Source of the DNA: Micromonospora_I sp040659735
Lineage (GTDB): Bacteria > Actinomycetota > Actinomycetes > Mycobacteriales > Micromonosporaceae
Length of the DNA: 64,000 nt
NCBI RefSeq assembly: GCF_040659735.1
Contig: NZ_JBFANZ010000016.1
Coordinates: 62,001-126,000 of the forward strand
Direction of reading: 5' to 3'
Under the pieces are notes generated by a model. That model was not told the DNA's origin. It searched no databases and worked only from the letters and a program-made list of their open reading frames with translations. The first letter of the stretch is position 1. Each line of letters starts with the position of its first letter. Both the position numbers and the translations under genes were made by a program. Below, piece by piece: positions 1 through 8,502 of the stretch.

Positions 1-1096
1 TGTCCAGCACCTTGGCGACGAACCCATCGATCGACTCGGCGACATGGATGAATTGCGTGCCCTTGCCGGCCTGGATCACGTCCGGGATGGCCGTGCTGAC
101 CACCTCGAGTCCGGCGGCGAGATACTCGTAGGACTTCAGCGGGCTGACTCCAGCCGTGTATTCGTTCAGGGCGTAAGGAATCAACCCGACGGTGCAGGTG
201 CCGGCGACCTCGGCCAGCTGCTCAGCGGTGAGTACTCCCAGGTACCGGGCGCCAAGCCGCTCGAGTTCCGCGAGTTCGCTGTCGAATCCGCCACCGCCGG
301 CAGCCACCGGTCCTGCCAGCAGTAGTTCACCGCTGCCTTGCACCGCGGTAGCCAGGGCGCGCAGCAGGTCGACGTTCAGCTTGTGAGGCGACAGGTTGCC
401 GGCGAATATCGCGGCCGGCCTCCGTTGCGCCGCCGGCCGGCTGGCTGCGGTGAAGACGTCGACGTCAGCGACGTTCGGGAGTGTGAGGATCTGCGGGAAC
501 CCCACACCGGTCAGGTGTTCTTCGACGTTCTGACTCGTCGCGATCGCGAGTTGAGCCCGCTCGGCGAGCTTCTTCTCGCCGGTTGCGATGGCTGACGCGT
601 CGATGCCAGGAAACGCCTGCAAAATATCTACACAGTGGTACAGCGTGAAGTCGGCGTACCGCTCAAGGTCGTACGTGACGGGCGTGAAACTCCACAGAAT
701 TCGGGGTCGGGGGCTTCGTCGCCACTCGGCGACGGCTCGCTCCAGGAGAAGTCTGTTGGGCAGGCGTGTGGGCCCGTGATGTATCGGCACCACGAGCGGC
801 GAGATGACTTTCGCCCGCTCAGGTACGGGGCGATACGCTGTTGTCGACTGGATGCCGAGGACGGAACGCCGCACGCGGCCAGCGATCCGGGTGAGGTCCT
901 TCGCGTCGAGCCGCACCCTTCGCAAACCGAGGGACTCCACGAAATACGTATCGAAGTCCCGCGCGAGTTCCCGCACGACATAGTGCTGATTCGTCGCGAT
1001 CTGGGCGTTCCACTCCGCTGTGCCGAGAACCAGTACCGTCGGCCGAGAGGACTCGGCCCCTTCGGGAGAATCGCAGTGCGATGGCGTAGTCGTCAC
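1..1096 (-). CDS. Glycosyltransferase (GT4/TuaH-like), C-terminus outside the window
   Basis: Seen: an open minus-strand frame runs off the left edge. It begins at a GTG (TTPSHCDSPEG follows) and soon reads VLVLGTAEWNAQIATNQHY, the opening Rossmann strand of a GT-B enzyme. Further on are IWSFTPVTYD-like and DFTLYHCVD segments, then AIFAGNLSPHKLN, which opens the C-terminal domain. The donor-binding region reads GLIPYALNEY followed by PLKSYEYLAAGLEVVST, typical of GT4 and TuaH-like transferases. Known: such enzymes move a nucleotide-activated sugar onto a growing polysaccharide or lipid acceptor at the inner membrane face. Inferred: with the WbaP-type enzyme and LCP protein nearby it belongs to a surface-glycan locus. 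Only the last part of the C-terminal domain is missing. The start is chosen because upstream in-frame codons lack homology-like sequence; its ribosome-binding site is weak (GAAAGAG). Acceptor and sugar cannot be told. Confidence 0.82.
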   Translation of the reverse strand, partial: MTTTPSHCDSPEGAESSRPTVLVLGTAEWNAQIATNQHYVVRELARDFDTYFVESLGLRRVRLDAKDLTRIAGRVRRSVLGIQSTTAYRPVPERAKVISPLVVPIHHGPTRLPNRLLLERAVAEWRRSPRPRILWSFTPVTYDLERYADFTLYHCVDILQAFPGIDASAIATGEKKLAERAQLAIATSQNVEEHLTGVGFPQILTLPNVADVDVFTAASRPAAQRRPAAIFAGNLSPHKLNVDLLRALATAVQGSGELLLAGPVAAGGGGFDSELAELERLGARYLGVLTAEQLAEVAGTCTVGLIPYALNEYTAGVSPLKSYEYLAAGLEVVSTAIPDVIQAGKGTQFIHVAESIDGFVAKVLD

Positions 1097-1744
1097 TTGT
1101 CTCTTTCAGACCTATCAGGCAACGTTGCGGTGTGCTCCAGACCGGGCGCGGCCGCTGTTGCCGGCTCGCCACGGGTGCCGGGTGGATGCCCCGATCCCGT
1201 CAAGCGCATGGTCGGATGCACACCGACACCTCCGGTCCTAGCGGTCGTGCTTGCGCCCAGCCAACTCGACCAACGTCTGCGGGAGACGAGGGCGGAGGGG
1301 CGTGACGCTGCCTGCTGAGCCGGCGACAATAGACCTTAGATCGGATAGTTCTGTCAACGGCGTACGACACGCTCGACCCCGCGGTGCGCGGGCAGGAGCA
1401 ACGTCACAGGCGGTTCCGCCGTCGCAGAGGCGCGCCACAAGTCCGTTACGAGCGCTTTGTTACCCGCAATCAGCCATCGAGACTGTCCGGTCATTCCTAC
1501 CAGTCCGTCCGTTCGGTCCAACAGGATCGGCACGAAGGGACAGCGTGGTCGCGTCGTACCCGTCATCCTCCGCCCGCCTTCGGAGGAAACCCACCGCGAT
1601 CCCGACACTGCGGCGAGGGTTCAGCCACACGGGTGACCTACAGGCGGAATCGGCACGGCGTCTTCCCCGTCCGCTGCGCGCCGCCGCCCTCTACTACGTC
1701 AGGCGTAGTTTGCCGCGATCTTGGCCTTCGCCTATGTTTCCACC
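1097..1744. other. Gene-poor stretch upstream of the DUF1800 gene
   Basis: About 650 bases between the divergent glycosyltransferase and DUF1800 genes. Open frames exist on both strands but their translations are arginine/proline-rich and mutually overlapping, as expected for shadows in GC-rich DNA. No tRNA, strong hairpin or repeat was recognised. It presumably holds two divergent promoters, but no convincing pair of -35/-10 boxes was seen. Confidence 0.5.
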
Positions 1745-3013
1745 ATGACCGACGATGTCGCGCTGCTGCTGCGCCGGGCCGGTTTCGGTCCGACCGCCGC
1801 AGAGCTGGCCGCCGCGAGGCAGTCAGGCTATAGCGCGACGTTGTCGGCCCTGGTCGCACCACCCGGCCCGGACGTCGGCGCGACGACCGCCCCCGTCCCC
1901 GAGTTGGGGCCGGACCCGTACGTCGGTTTGCCGAGTCCGACGCCCGCCGAGCGGGCGAAAGCGGATGGCGCGCGGAAGACGCAGACCATGCAGGTCACCC
2001 GGTGGTGGCTCGACCGCATGATCGTCGCGAACCATCAGGCTGTCGAAAAGCTGCTGTTCTTCTGGCACGGGCACTGGGCGACGTCGGTCTCGAAGGTCAG
2101 AAGCGCGCAGCTCATGCTGACGCAGCATCGCACCCTTCGAAACGCTCGCGACTTCGGCGACATGGCGCACCGGATGGTCGTCGACCCGGCCCTCGTCTAC
2201 TGGCTGGATGGACAGCACAACAAGAAGGACGCGCCCAACGAGAACCTCGCCCGGGAGCTGTTCGAGCTGTTCATCCTCGGCATCGGGCAGTACACGGAGC
2301 GGGACGTCAAGGAGGCGAGCCGGGCCCTGACCGGGTGGCGTGCCGTTCTCGACTCGGACAGGTTGGTCTTCGATCCGCAGCACCACGACACCGGCAGCAA
2401 GACGATCCTCGGCACAACAGGCAACTTTAACGCCAGCAGGGTCGTCGATCTGCTGCTGAAACAGAAGGCGTGTCCGCGGTTCATCGCATCCCGATTGTGG
2501 TTCCGCTACGCCTCATCGACCGACCCGATTCCCGAACGCGTCCGGGAAGAGATGGCCGCCGCGTTCCCCGCGCCCATGTCGATGCTGCGGGCGCTCTTCG
2601 AGGCGGACGCCTTCCGCGCCACCCGACACACGATGGTCAAGCAGCCCGTCGAATGGCTTGTCGGCGCGATACGACAACTGGGGCTGCGGCCGGCACACCT
2701 CCGGCAGGACACCTTCACCCAGCTCTACAACTCATTGGACGGCCTGGGACAGCGACCGTTCGCTCCGCCCAGCGTCGGAGGGTGGCCGGCGGGTCCCGCG
2801 TGGTTGACCTCCGCGGCGGCACCGATCAAGCTGAACGTGGCCCATACGCTCGCCGGCCTCGCCAACCCCGGCCGGCTGACCCCCGAGGACGTGGCGTACA
2901 TCCTCTGCGTGGACAAGTGGACCGACAGGACGTACGCGGTATTGCGGGACGTGCGCGACGCGCGCCTGCTGTTGACGCTCGGACTGGTGAGCCCGGAATA
3001 TCAGGTCACGTGA
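1745..3013 (+). CDS. DUF1800 family protein
   Basis: Seen: 422 residues opening MTDDVALLLRRAGFGPT, the usual start of DUF1800 proteins. Further family-typical segments are WWLDRMI, EKLLFFWHGHWATSVSKV, NENLARELFELFILGIG and ALTGWR in the first half, then KQPVEWLVGAIRQLG and PPSVGGWP-GP-W in the C-terminal half. Known: DUF1800 genes are almost always next to a DUF1501 gene; the pair is widespread in bacteria with exported or envelope proteins and its biochemical role is unsettled. Neighbours: the DUF1501 gene starts one base after this stop, so the two are surely co-transcribed. Start: a TTG eight codons upstream is also in frame; the ATG is preferred because the family motif begins right after it. 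No signal peptide is visible, while the partner carries a Tat signal, so the two could be exported as a complex. Confidence 0.88.
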   Translation: MTDDVALLLRRAGFGPTAAELAAARQSGYSATLSALVAPPGPDVGATTAPVPELGPDPYVGLPSPTPAERAKADGARKTQTMQVTRWWLDRMIVANHQAVEKLLFFWHGHWATSVSKVRSAQLMLTQHRTLRNARDFGDMAHRMVVDPALVYWLDGQHNKKDAPNENLARELFELFILGIGQYTERDVKEASRALTGWRAVLDSDRLVFDPQHHDTGSKTILGTTGNFNASRVVDLLLKQKACPRFIASRLWFRYASSTDPIPERVREEMAAAFPAPMSMLRALFEADAFRATRHTMVKQPVEWLVGAIRQLGLRPAHLRQDTFTQLYNSLDGLGQRPFAPPSVGGWPAGPAWLTSAAAPIKLNVAHTLAGLANPGRLTPEDVAYILCVDKWTDRTYAVLRDVRDARLLLTLGLVSPEYQVT

Positions 3014-3014
3014 T

Positions 3015-4274
3015 ATGGATTCCCTAACTCGACGTCGGTTTCTCCGCGCCTCCGGGGTTGTGGGCGGTGCCGCGCTGGCAGCCGGTGCCGGAGGTTTCGG
3101 CCTCGCCGAGCTTCTCCGGACCGCGTCCAAGGAGCCTGCCGGCGGGCTGCCCGGCAAGACGAACAAGGTCGTCATCGTCACGTTGTACGGCGGCAACGAC
3201 GGGCTCAACACCGTCATCCCGTACGCGGACTCGGCGTATCACTCGGCGCGCCCCGAACTGGCGTACGCCCCCGAGAAGGTGCTCCGCCTCGACAACGCGC
3301 TGGGCCTCAACCCGGTGATGAAAGGCCTGAAGCGACTCTGGGACGAGAACCGGCTCGCCATCGTGCTGGGGGTCGGATATCCGAAGCCTGACCGCAGTCA
3401 CTTCCGCTCGATGGACATCTGGCAGACGGCATCGCCCGGCAGCCCGGTCAACACCGGTTGGGTCGGTCGTTGGCTGGACGGAACGAAGGCCCCTGTGGAG
3501 GCCGCCGTGAGCTTCGAGCCGGTGCTTCCGCCGCTGCTGGCGGGCAGGACACGGGTCGGCGCGTGCGTCAGCTACCGCGGTCTCGCGCTGCCACCGTGGA
3601 TCGAGCCGGGCGTGGTCTCGGCGCTCGGCCGGACCGAGCCGGACGAACCGGCGATGCAGGCGCGGGCCGCGGCCGCCTACGCGGACCTGATCTCGATGGA
3701 GCGGGTGGTACGCGAGCCCGGCCAGACGATCGGCTCGCCTGAGGCCGCTGATGACGGGGTTGGGCCGGCGACCGGCACGGGCGCCGGCAACGCCCTGGCG
3801 GCACAACTCGCTCTCGTGGCTCGATGCGTGGAGGCCGGCGTATCCACCCAGGTGTACTCAGTCAGTCTCGGCGGGTTCGATACGCATGCCGAGGAGCGCA
3901 CCGGGCACGAGATGTTGCTGACCCAGCTCGACCAGGCGCTGACGGGTTTCGTGGCCAGGATGGCCAGGACCGAAGCCGGTCGGCAGGTGAGTGTGGTCGT
4001 CTACAGCGAGTTCGGCCGACGTGTGCGGGCAAACGCCTCCGACGGCACCGACCACGGCACGGCCGGACCCGTGTTCGTCCTGGGCGCCCCCGCGGTCGGT
4101 GGGTTCTACGGCGAACAGCCGAACCTGACCGATCTGGACGACGGCGACCTCAAGGCGACCATGGACTTCCGTGACGTCTTCGGCACCGTTCTCTCGTCCG
4201 TGCTACGGGCCGACCCGAGCCGCTACATCGATGACTACCGCGGTTCGGTGCTGCCGTTCGTGCGGTCCGACTGA
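3015..4274 (+). CDS. Tat-exported DUF1501 family protein
   Basis: Seen: 419 residues with a clear twin-arginine signal (LTRRRFLRASG followed by a small, alanine/glycine-rich hydrophobic stretch) at residues 5-35. The mature part starts with VVIVTLYGGNDGLNTVIPY, the DUF1501 hallmark resembling the metal site of the alkaline phosphatase/sulfatase superfamily. Later landmarks are DRSHFRSMDIWQTA, VYSVSLGGFDTHAEE and VVVYSEFGRRVRANASDGTDHGTAGP, where the D/H residues probably bind metal. Known: DUF1501 proteins are exported and pair with DUF1800 proteins; substrate unknown. The Tat signal implies folding, perhaps with cofactor, before export. Neighbours: one base after the DUF1800 stop, and 22 bases from the stop of the convergent phosphoglycosyltransferase gene. 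The full typical length is present. Confidence 0.9.
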   Translation: MDSLTRRRFLRASGVVGGAALAAGAGGFGLAELLRTASKEPAGGLPGKTNKVVIVTLYGGNDGLNTVIPYADSAYHSARPELAYAPEKVLRLDNALGLNPVMKGLKRLWDENRLAIVLGVGYPKPDRSHFRSMDIWQTASPGSPVNTGWVGRWLDGTKAPVEAAVSFEPVLPPLLAGRTRVGACVSYRGLALPPWIEPGVVSALGRTEPDEPAMQARAAAAYADLISMERVVREPGQTIGSPEAADDGVGPATGTGAGNALAAQLALVARCVEAGVSTQVYSVSLGGFDTHAEERTGHEMLLTQLDQALTGFVARMARTEAGRQVSVVVYSEFGRRVRANASDGTDHGTAGPVFVLGAPAVGGFYGEQPNLTDLDDGDLKATMDFRDVFGTVLSSVLRADPSRYIDDYRGSVLPFVRSD

Positions 4275-4296
4275 CGATGCCCCGGGTCGTTGGCGC

Positions 4297-5853
4297 TCAG
4301 CGACCACCACCGCGGAACACTTCCACGACCGTGCGCAGCAGTACCTTGACGTCCAGCCACAGCGACCAGTTCTCGATGTAGTAGTTGTCGAACCGCGCGC
4401 GGTCGGAGATCGGGGTGTCACCCCGCAGACCACTGACCTGCGCGAGCCCCGTCAACCCGACCGGGACGCGGTGCCGCATCGCATAGTCCGGGTGCTCCGC
4501 GGAGAACTTCTCGACGAAGAACGGACGCTCGGGCCTCGGCCCGACGACCGTCATGTCGCCACGCAGGATGTTCCAGAGCTGGGGCAGCTCGTCCAGGGAC
4601 GTACGACGCATGAAACGACCGATCGCGCTTACCCGCTGATCGTCCGCGATGGACCAGTTCGTCTGCGACTCGTGCTCGTTGACTGGGCGCATCGAGCGGA
4701 ACTTGATGACGTGGAACGATTTTCCATGCCGCCCGATCCGCTCCTGGTAGAAGAAGATGCCACGGCCGCCGTCCAGGAACGTCGCGATCGCGCACAGCAG
4801 CAGGACCGGGCTCAGCACGAGGAGCGCAAGGGCGGCGAAGACAATGTCGGACGCGCGCTTCACTGCCCACCGGGGGCCGGACAGGGTGGTGTGGCGGATC
4901 TGCGCGACCGGGATGGCGCCGATGTGGTCGGGCAGGCCCCACTGGGACCGGGAGCCCCAGAGCCGTGGCACGGCCCAGAGGTCGCGGCTCGCGCTGGTGG
5001 GCCGGCGCAGGAGTTCCATCAGCGTCGACTCTGGGCAGTCGGGGTCGGCCATGATCAGCACGTCACACTCGACCATCGTGATCATCTGCTCGAAGTCGTC
5101 GAAGGTCCCGAGCAACGGGACGGACGCCGTACCCTGGCGGGCCGCGCTGTCGATGCAGCCGACGAAGCGCAGGCCGTACTGCGGGTAACGCCGCAGCAGC
5201 CGTGCGAGCTCGACGGCGATCGGGCCGCTGCCGATGATGACGGCGTTGTGCTCCACCCACCGGCGCTTGCGCGCGACGACACCAATCTTCCTGGTGATCC
5301 CGCGACCGATGATTACCAGTCCGCCGGAAAGAGCAACGCCGCGCATGAAGTCCGCGACGTACTCGACCGACTCATGGCGCAGGGCCGCGATCATCGCCAC
5401 GATCGCCGCGGAGGCCAGGAGCCGACCGCAGAGGCTGGGCAGTTCGTCGAGGATCGCCACATGACGGCGCGCGCGGTAGAGCCCGCCCGCCGCGAAGATG
5501 ACCACGGTCAACCCGGCCGTGAACAGGGTCCCCCGCCAGTAGCGGTCGGTCAGGAACAGCGGTGCCAACAGGGCGGCAAGGTCGACGGGGAGCGTCATCA
5601 TCCAGGCCCGCAGCCAGCGCGTACGCGTCGAAGCGCTGGAGCCGACGTAGGGCAGTACCGCCGTCGTGCCTACCGGGCGGCGCTCTTTCGCCGCGGCGGC
5701 CTGCTGGTGACTCGGGTCGGGGCACCGATGCGATCGCGCCTCGCTGCCGTCGTCGGCCGCTTCGTCATCAAGCCGCCGAAAGGACTGACTATCCGTCTCA
5801 TCGCCGCGGAGTTCGAACCCCGCGTCATCGCGCACTGCCGGCCAGCCCGACAT
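4297..5853 (-). CDS. WbaP-type polyprenyl-phosphate sugar-1-phosphate transferase
   Basis: Seen: 518 residues. After a hydrophilic N-terminal tail come several hydrophobic segments (WMMTLPVDLAALLAPLFL, LFTAGLTVVIFAAGGLY and others). Next is a cytosolic Rossmann-like region (NAVIIGSGPIAVELARLL), then one more membrane helix (ALLVLSPVLLLCAIATFL) followed by the catalytic Bac_transf domain: FFYQERIGRHGKSFHVIKFRSM, RRTSLDELPQLWNILRGDM and VGPRPERP. Known: these enzymes transfer a sugar-1-phosphate from a nucleotide sugar to undecaprenyl phosphate, the first committed step of many exopolysaccharides. Start: ATG preceded by a G-rich Shine-Dalgarno is preferred to a GTG 13 codons upstream. Inference: it primes synthesis for the polysaccharide genes here and around 54-60 kb, and the adjacent LCP protein would attach the product. 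Sugar specificity cannot be read. Confidence 0.92.
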   Translation of the reverse strand: MSGWPAVRDDAGFELRGDETDSQSFRRLDDEAADDGSEARSHRCPDPSHQQAAAAKERRPVGTTAVLPYVGSSASTRTRWLRAWMMTLPVDLAALLAPLFLTDRYWRGTLFTAGLTVVIFAAGGLYRARRHVAILDELPSLCGRLLASAAIVAMIAALRHESVEYVADFMRGVALSGGLVIIGRGITRKIGVVARKRRWVEHNAVIIGSGPIAVELARLLRRYPQYGLRFVGCIDSAARQGTASVPLLGTFDDFEQMITMVECDVLIMADPDCPESTLMELLRRPTSASRDLWAVPRLWGSRSQWGLPDHIGAIPVAQIRHTTLSGPRWAVKRASDIVFAALALLVLSPVLLLCAIATFLDGGRGIFFYQERIGRHGKSFHVIKFRSMRPVNEHESQTNWSIADDQRVSAIGRFMRRTSLDELPQLWNILRGDMTVVGPRPERPFFVEKFSAEHPDYAMRHRVPVGLTGLAQVSGLRGDTPISDRARFDNYYIENWSLWLDVKVLLRTVVEVFRGGGR

Positions 5854-6127
5854 CCCCGACCCCCCCTGTGACGCTGGCGCAGCACGTATCACGCGGCGAC
5901 AGCGTCAGTAGAATAAGGTTCGGTTCCCGCGTTCGGATATGACGCAACGGGTAGATCTTGTAGCCGATTGTTGAAGATTTCGTGTCTGGTGATCCACATG
6001 TCCCGTCAAGCTGCGCCGCGCGCGCTTGGGGCGACCACCGCGTGAGCCTGTGTAGACCGAGGGCCCGCACAGAATGTAACCCAAATGGGTGAGCGACAGC
6101 CCGGTAATCCCAACGGGTGACGTAACG

Positions 6128-6173
6128 CAGGGTGGCCACCGGCCGCGCCTACGCGGACTCGGTGGCCACCCTG
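6128..6173 (-). terminator. Perfect hairpin downstream of the LCP gene
   Basis: A 14-bp perfect stem (CAGGGTGGCCACCG paired with its complement) encloses an 18-base loop, about 50 bases after the LCP stop codon. There is no T-run, which is usual for actinomycete terminators. It could also act on transcripts from the left. Confidence 0.7.
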
Positions 6174-6223
6174 ATGACGTTCTTTGCTACCGCATGCCGT
6201 GCCGGCGGGAACGCGCCCGTCTG

Positions 6224-7294
6224 CTACTTCGCGCCACTCAGGATTTCGGGGACGCCATCGCGACGGACGGCGTCATAGAAGGCCTTGGCCTTCTCGGTGT
6301 TCGCGAACACCACGCTCTCCGTGCCGACCATGCCGGTCCCCTTGGTCGGGCTCGTGACGAAGGTGAGATTGCCGCTGCGAAGATGGCGCATCTCGCCTGC
6401 CATGTCGACGATGGAAAGGGTTTCGTCCACGGACACGGCGTCGGCGGTCGCCTTGACGAACGCGTTCAGTTTCGTCGGGCTGCTGAGCAACCCGCCGGAC
6501 GCGGCCTTGTCCAGGATCGCCTTGATCACCTGCTGCTGGTGGCGGATCCGCGCGAAATCCCCGTCCGCGAACGCGTAGCGCTCACGCGCGTAGTCCAGCG
6601 CGGCGGCCCCATCCATGACCTGCTTGCCCTTGACGAACTCGCGCCGGCCGTTCGCATTGAGCGAGTGGGTGGAGGTGAAGCTCTCGTCAACGTTGATCTC
6701 CACGCCGCCCAGCGCGTCAACGATCTCCTTGAAGCCGCCGAAGTCGACGATCGCCACGTGGTCGACGCGGACACCGGTGAACTTCTCCACCGCCTGGACC
6801 ATCAGTGGGATCCCACCCCAGGCAAAGGCGGCGTTGATCTTGGCGTTTCTGCCGCCCTGGCCGTTCTTCGCGGTGGGCACATGCACCCAGGTGTCCCGCG
6901 GGATCGAGATCAACTGAGCGCTCGACCGGTCCTTCGGCAGGTGGGCCAGGATGATCGTGTCGGTGCGGGAGCCCGACTTGTTCTCCGGGTCTCGGGAGTC
7001 ACTGCCCAGGATCAGGATGTTCTTGGCGTCCTGTGCCACCTTCACCGGCCGGGACTCCTCGGGCACCTCGTCGAAGGCGTCGACCCGTTCGATACCCGAT
7101 TCCAGCGACCGGACATAAAGCCCCGCAGCGAGGAGACCACCGCCGCCGACCAGCGCCAACACCAGTAGGCTGATGAGGACGATCCGCCGTGCGCGACGAC
7201 GCCGGGGAGCCTTCTTGTTGGTCGGTTCCCCGTCCGGGGTCATCTCGATGACGCGCGTGGCATCGTCTTCGGCGAACTGTGGTCGACGTGGCAT
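6224..7294 (-). CDS. LCP (LytR-CpsA-Psr) family wall-glycopolymer ligase
   Basis: Seen: 356 residues. A basic cytosolic tail (RRRRARR) precedes one membrane anchor (VLISLLVLALVGGGGLLAAGLYV, about residues 38-60), with the rest outside. The LCP domain carries NILILGSDSRD, SRTDTIILAHL and ISIPRDTWVHVP, which hold the Asp and Arg residues that bind metal and the polyprenyl pyrophosphate. Later motifs are INAAFAWGG and DYARERYAFADGDFARIRHQQ. Known: LCP enzymes move glycopolymers from lipid carriers to peptidoglycan or arabinogalactan-like acceptors. Neighbours: the WbaP-type gene lies 370 bases downstream in the same direction, separated by the hairpin at 6128-6173, so the two are functionally but perhaps not transcriptionally linked. 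Start ATG fits the family length. Confidence 0.93.
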   Translation of the reverse strand: MPRRPQFAEDDATRVIEMTPDGEPTNKKAPRRRRARRIVLISLLVLALVGGGGLLAAGLYVRSLESGIERVDAFDEVPEESRPVKVAQDAKNILILGSDSRDPENKSGSRTDTIILAHLPKDRSSAQLISIPRDTWVHVPTAKNGQGGRNAKINAAFAWGGIPLMVQAVEKFTGVRVDHVAIVDFGGFKEIVDALGGVEINVDESFTSTHSLNANGRREFVKGKQVMDGAAALDYARERYAFADGDFARIRHQQQVIKAILDKAASGGLLSSPTKLNAFVKATADAVSVDETLSIVDMAGEMRHLRSGNLTFVTSPTKGTGMVGTESVVFANTEKAKAFYDAVRRDGVPEILSGAK

Positions 7295-7316
7295 GGCCCG
7301 ATGCTACTGATTCGGA

Positions 7317-7587
7317 TCACGGCATGCCCGCACCCTGGCCTGCACGCCGCGTCACAGTCGGGTGACAGCGCCCTCCATCAGCCCATGGCAGGAGCACGGT
7401 TACGAGCGGCCCTCGGAGCCGTGAAGCGGACGACGGCAAGGCGTCGCGCCGCTCGGGCCAGCACACCGGGCACCCGCAGGCCGCTGTCGGCAGGTGCGAC
7501 CAGTTGCCCTGCCGCACCACGCCTTTGCACCTGGTGTGCGTCCGCTCGGGATGCGGCGTGCGACCTCGCAGGCAGCCAGACCGTCAT
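7317..7587 (-). pseudogene. Possible small cysteine-rich gene, frame probably disrupted
   Basis: An ATG at 7587 overlaps the stop of the preceding small gene by four bases (ATGA), the pattern used along this gene string. That frame stays open to 7378 but gives an uninformative protein. The neighbouring frame, open to 7317, contains HTRCKG and ACGCPVCWPERRD, a spacing that looks like a zinc ribbon. Moving between the two by one base would give a protein of about 89 residues ending 22 bases before the LCP start. No homologue is recognised. The gene, and the frameshift, are tentative. Confidence 0.25.
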
Positions 7588-7787
7588 GGCTCAACCAGCG
7601 CGCCGGGCAGGTCGCGGATGTCGGCGAGGAGCCACACCTCACCGACCGGCGTGCCATCGTCAGCCAACTGGAGCCCGGACAACTCCACGTAGTCCCCGAA
7701 GATCAGGGCGGCGTAGTGGACGTCCACGACGATCTCCGTCCGACGGCCCCACTGGTGCGGCAGCAGCCTGACGAGCGGCCCCGTCAT
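7584..7787 (-). CDS. Small hypothetical protein, 67 residues
   Basis: Seen: MTGPLVRLLPHQWGRRTEIV opens the protein and it ends in WLLADIRDLPGALVEP. The sequence alternates hydrophobic and polar residues (YAALIFGDYVELSG), suggesting a small beta-rich fold; there are no cysteines, signal or membrane helix. Start: the ATG overlaps the stop of the upstream gene by four bases (ATGA), implying translational coupling; a GGTGG lies upstream. It is the fifth gene of a string of tiny genes running from 8831 leftwards. Family not recognised. Similar small coupled genes are common in actinomycete integrative-element control regions, which is only a contextual hint. Confidence 0.55.
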   Translation of the reverse strand: MTGPLVRLLPHQWGRRTEIVVDVHYAALIFGDYVELSGLQLADDGTPVGEVWLLADIRDLPGALVEP

Positions 7788-7971
7788 CGCTGGCCACCGC
7801 CCGCCACCATTCGCTGCGCCCAGTCGAGCTGGTCGCGGCCATCCGGGCTGCACTGCCGGCACGTGCCCGGGGCCCACGATTCGCCGGGACGTGCGCGGTG
7901 CTGGTCGATGGTGCGGGTGGCAGCCCAGTGCACCCAGGCGGGTTGATCGACTCACCGTCCATCGCGGTCAC
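7784..7971 (-). pseudogene. Small hypothetical gene with a one-base deletion (about 62 residues if restored)
   Basis: Seen: a GTG at 7971 overlaps the previous stop by four bases and gives VTAMDGESIN. Past a C run (plus strand GGG at 7940-7942) the coding signal moves to another frame: PAWVHWAATRTIDQHR, then WAPGTCRQCSPDGRDQLDW and a stop at 7784, which again overlaps the next gene's ATG by four bases. Adding one C restores a continuous gene of exactly 63 codons with both overlaps intact. The CRQC pair suggests a small metal-binding protein. Either the gene is broken in this strain or the base call is wrong; the sequence alone cannot decide. Function unknown. Confidence 0.5.
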
Positions 7972-8195
7972 GACCGACCACCGTCCGCCCGGTGCACCTG
8001 CGCGGGCGTCTCGGGCCCCACATAGGGGAATGACTCCGTGGGCGCAGCGCTCCAGTGGCTGCCTTTCCGTGCCTGGTAGAGCAGTCGCTGCCGGGCCACT
8101 TCGCGCTCGCGCGCCTGCTCCGCCGCGGCGGCGGCCAGGCGCTGCGCTGCCAGTCGGGCGCGTCGGCGACGCCAGGGAAGCAACACGGGGGTCAC
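7968..8195 (-). CDS. Small basic hypothetical protein, 75 residues
   Basis: Seen: GTG start overlapping the stop of the (frame-restored) upstream gene as GTGA. The protein has a short hydrophobic start (VTPVLLPW), then a run of basic residues (RRRRARLAAQR), an alanine-rich helix (LAAAAAEQAREREVARQRL) and a C-terminal tail with KGSHW and FPYVGPETPAQ. The long charged helix suggests a short coiled coil or a membrane-proximal helix. The stop overlaps the next gene's GTG by four bases. No family recognised. A second GTG one codon upstream is an alternative start. Confidence 0.5.
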   Translation of the reverse strand: MTPVLLPWRRRRARLAAQRLAAAAAEQAREREVARQRLLYQARKGSHWSAAPTESFPYVGPETPAQVHRADGGRS

Positions 8196-8502
8196 CACCC
8201 ATGGTCTGCCTGATCGCCCGGCGCCCTCGCCCGCTCCCCCGCTCGGCGGAGCGCAGCATTGTGCGGAGCTTGTACTGGAGCGCCTTCGCCTGGCGAGGCG
8301 ACAATGCGACCACACCCAGGTCGCCAGCCAGGATGATCGCCGGCACGCTGTATCGGACGTTGCGCGGTTGGACCATCTGCACCGTGACCGCAGCCTGACT
8401 CGCGTCACCGGAGTCAATCGTGACCATGCGGCCCCGGTGCGCGGTGTCAGTGCAGTGCTCCTGGCGGCACCACACCGGGTGGTGCCAGACCACGGCGGTC
8501 AC
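8192..8502 (-). pseudogene. Small hypothetical gene with a one-base deletion (about 103 residues if restored)
   Basis: Seen: GTG start overlapping the preceding stop (GTGA). The protein reads VVWHHPVWCRQEHCTDTAHR, then a beta-rich middle (YSVPAIILAGDLGVVALS) and a helix (RQAKALQYKLRTMLRSAER). After a five-G run (minus strand, about 8235) the frame stays open for 180 more codons of implausible sequence. Adding one G instead gives a short tail, DQADHGW, and a stop at 8192 overlapping the next GTG by four bases. The restored length is an exact multiple of three (104 codons). C-x(4)-C near the start may bind metal. Family not recognised. Deletion or sequencing error cannot be separated here. Confidence 0.5.

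Noticed and set aside
1251..1748. 165-codon plus-strand frame upstream of DUF1800
   Set aside because: Arg/Ser/Pro-rich, no domain, no ribosome-binding site, and it overruns the DUF1800 start.
7660..8502. 280-codon minus-strand frame as one protein
   Set aside because: Only its first 90 or so residues look protein-like; the rest overlaps better small genes in other frames. A one-base frameshift explains it better.
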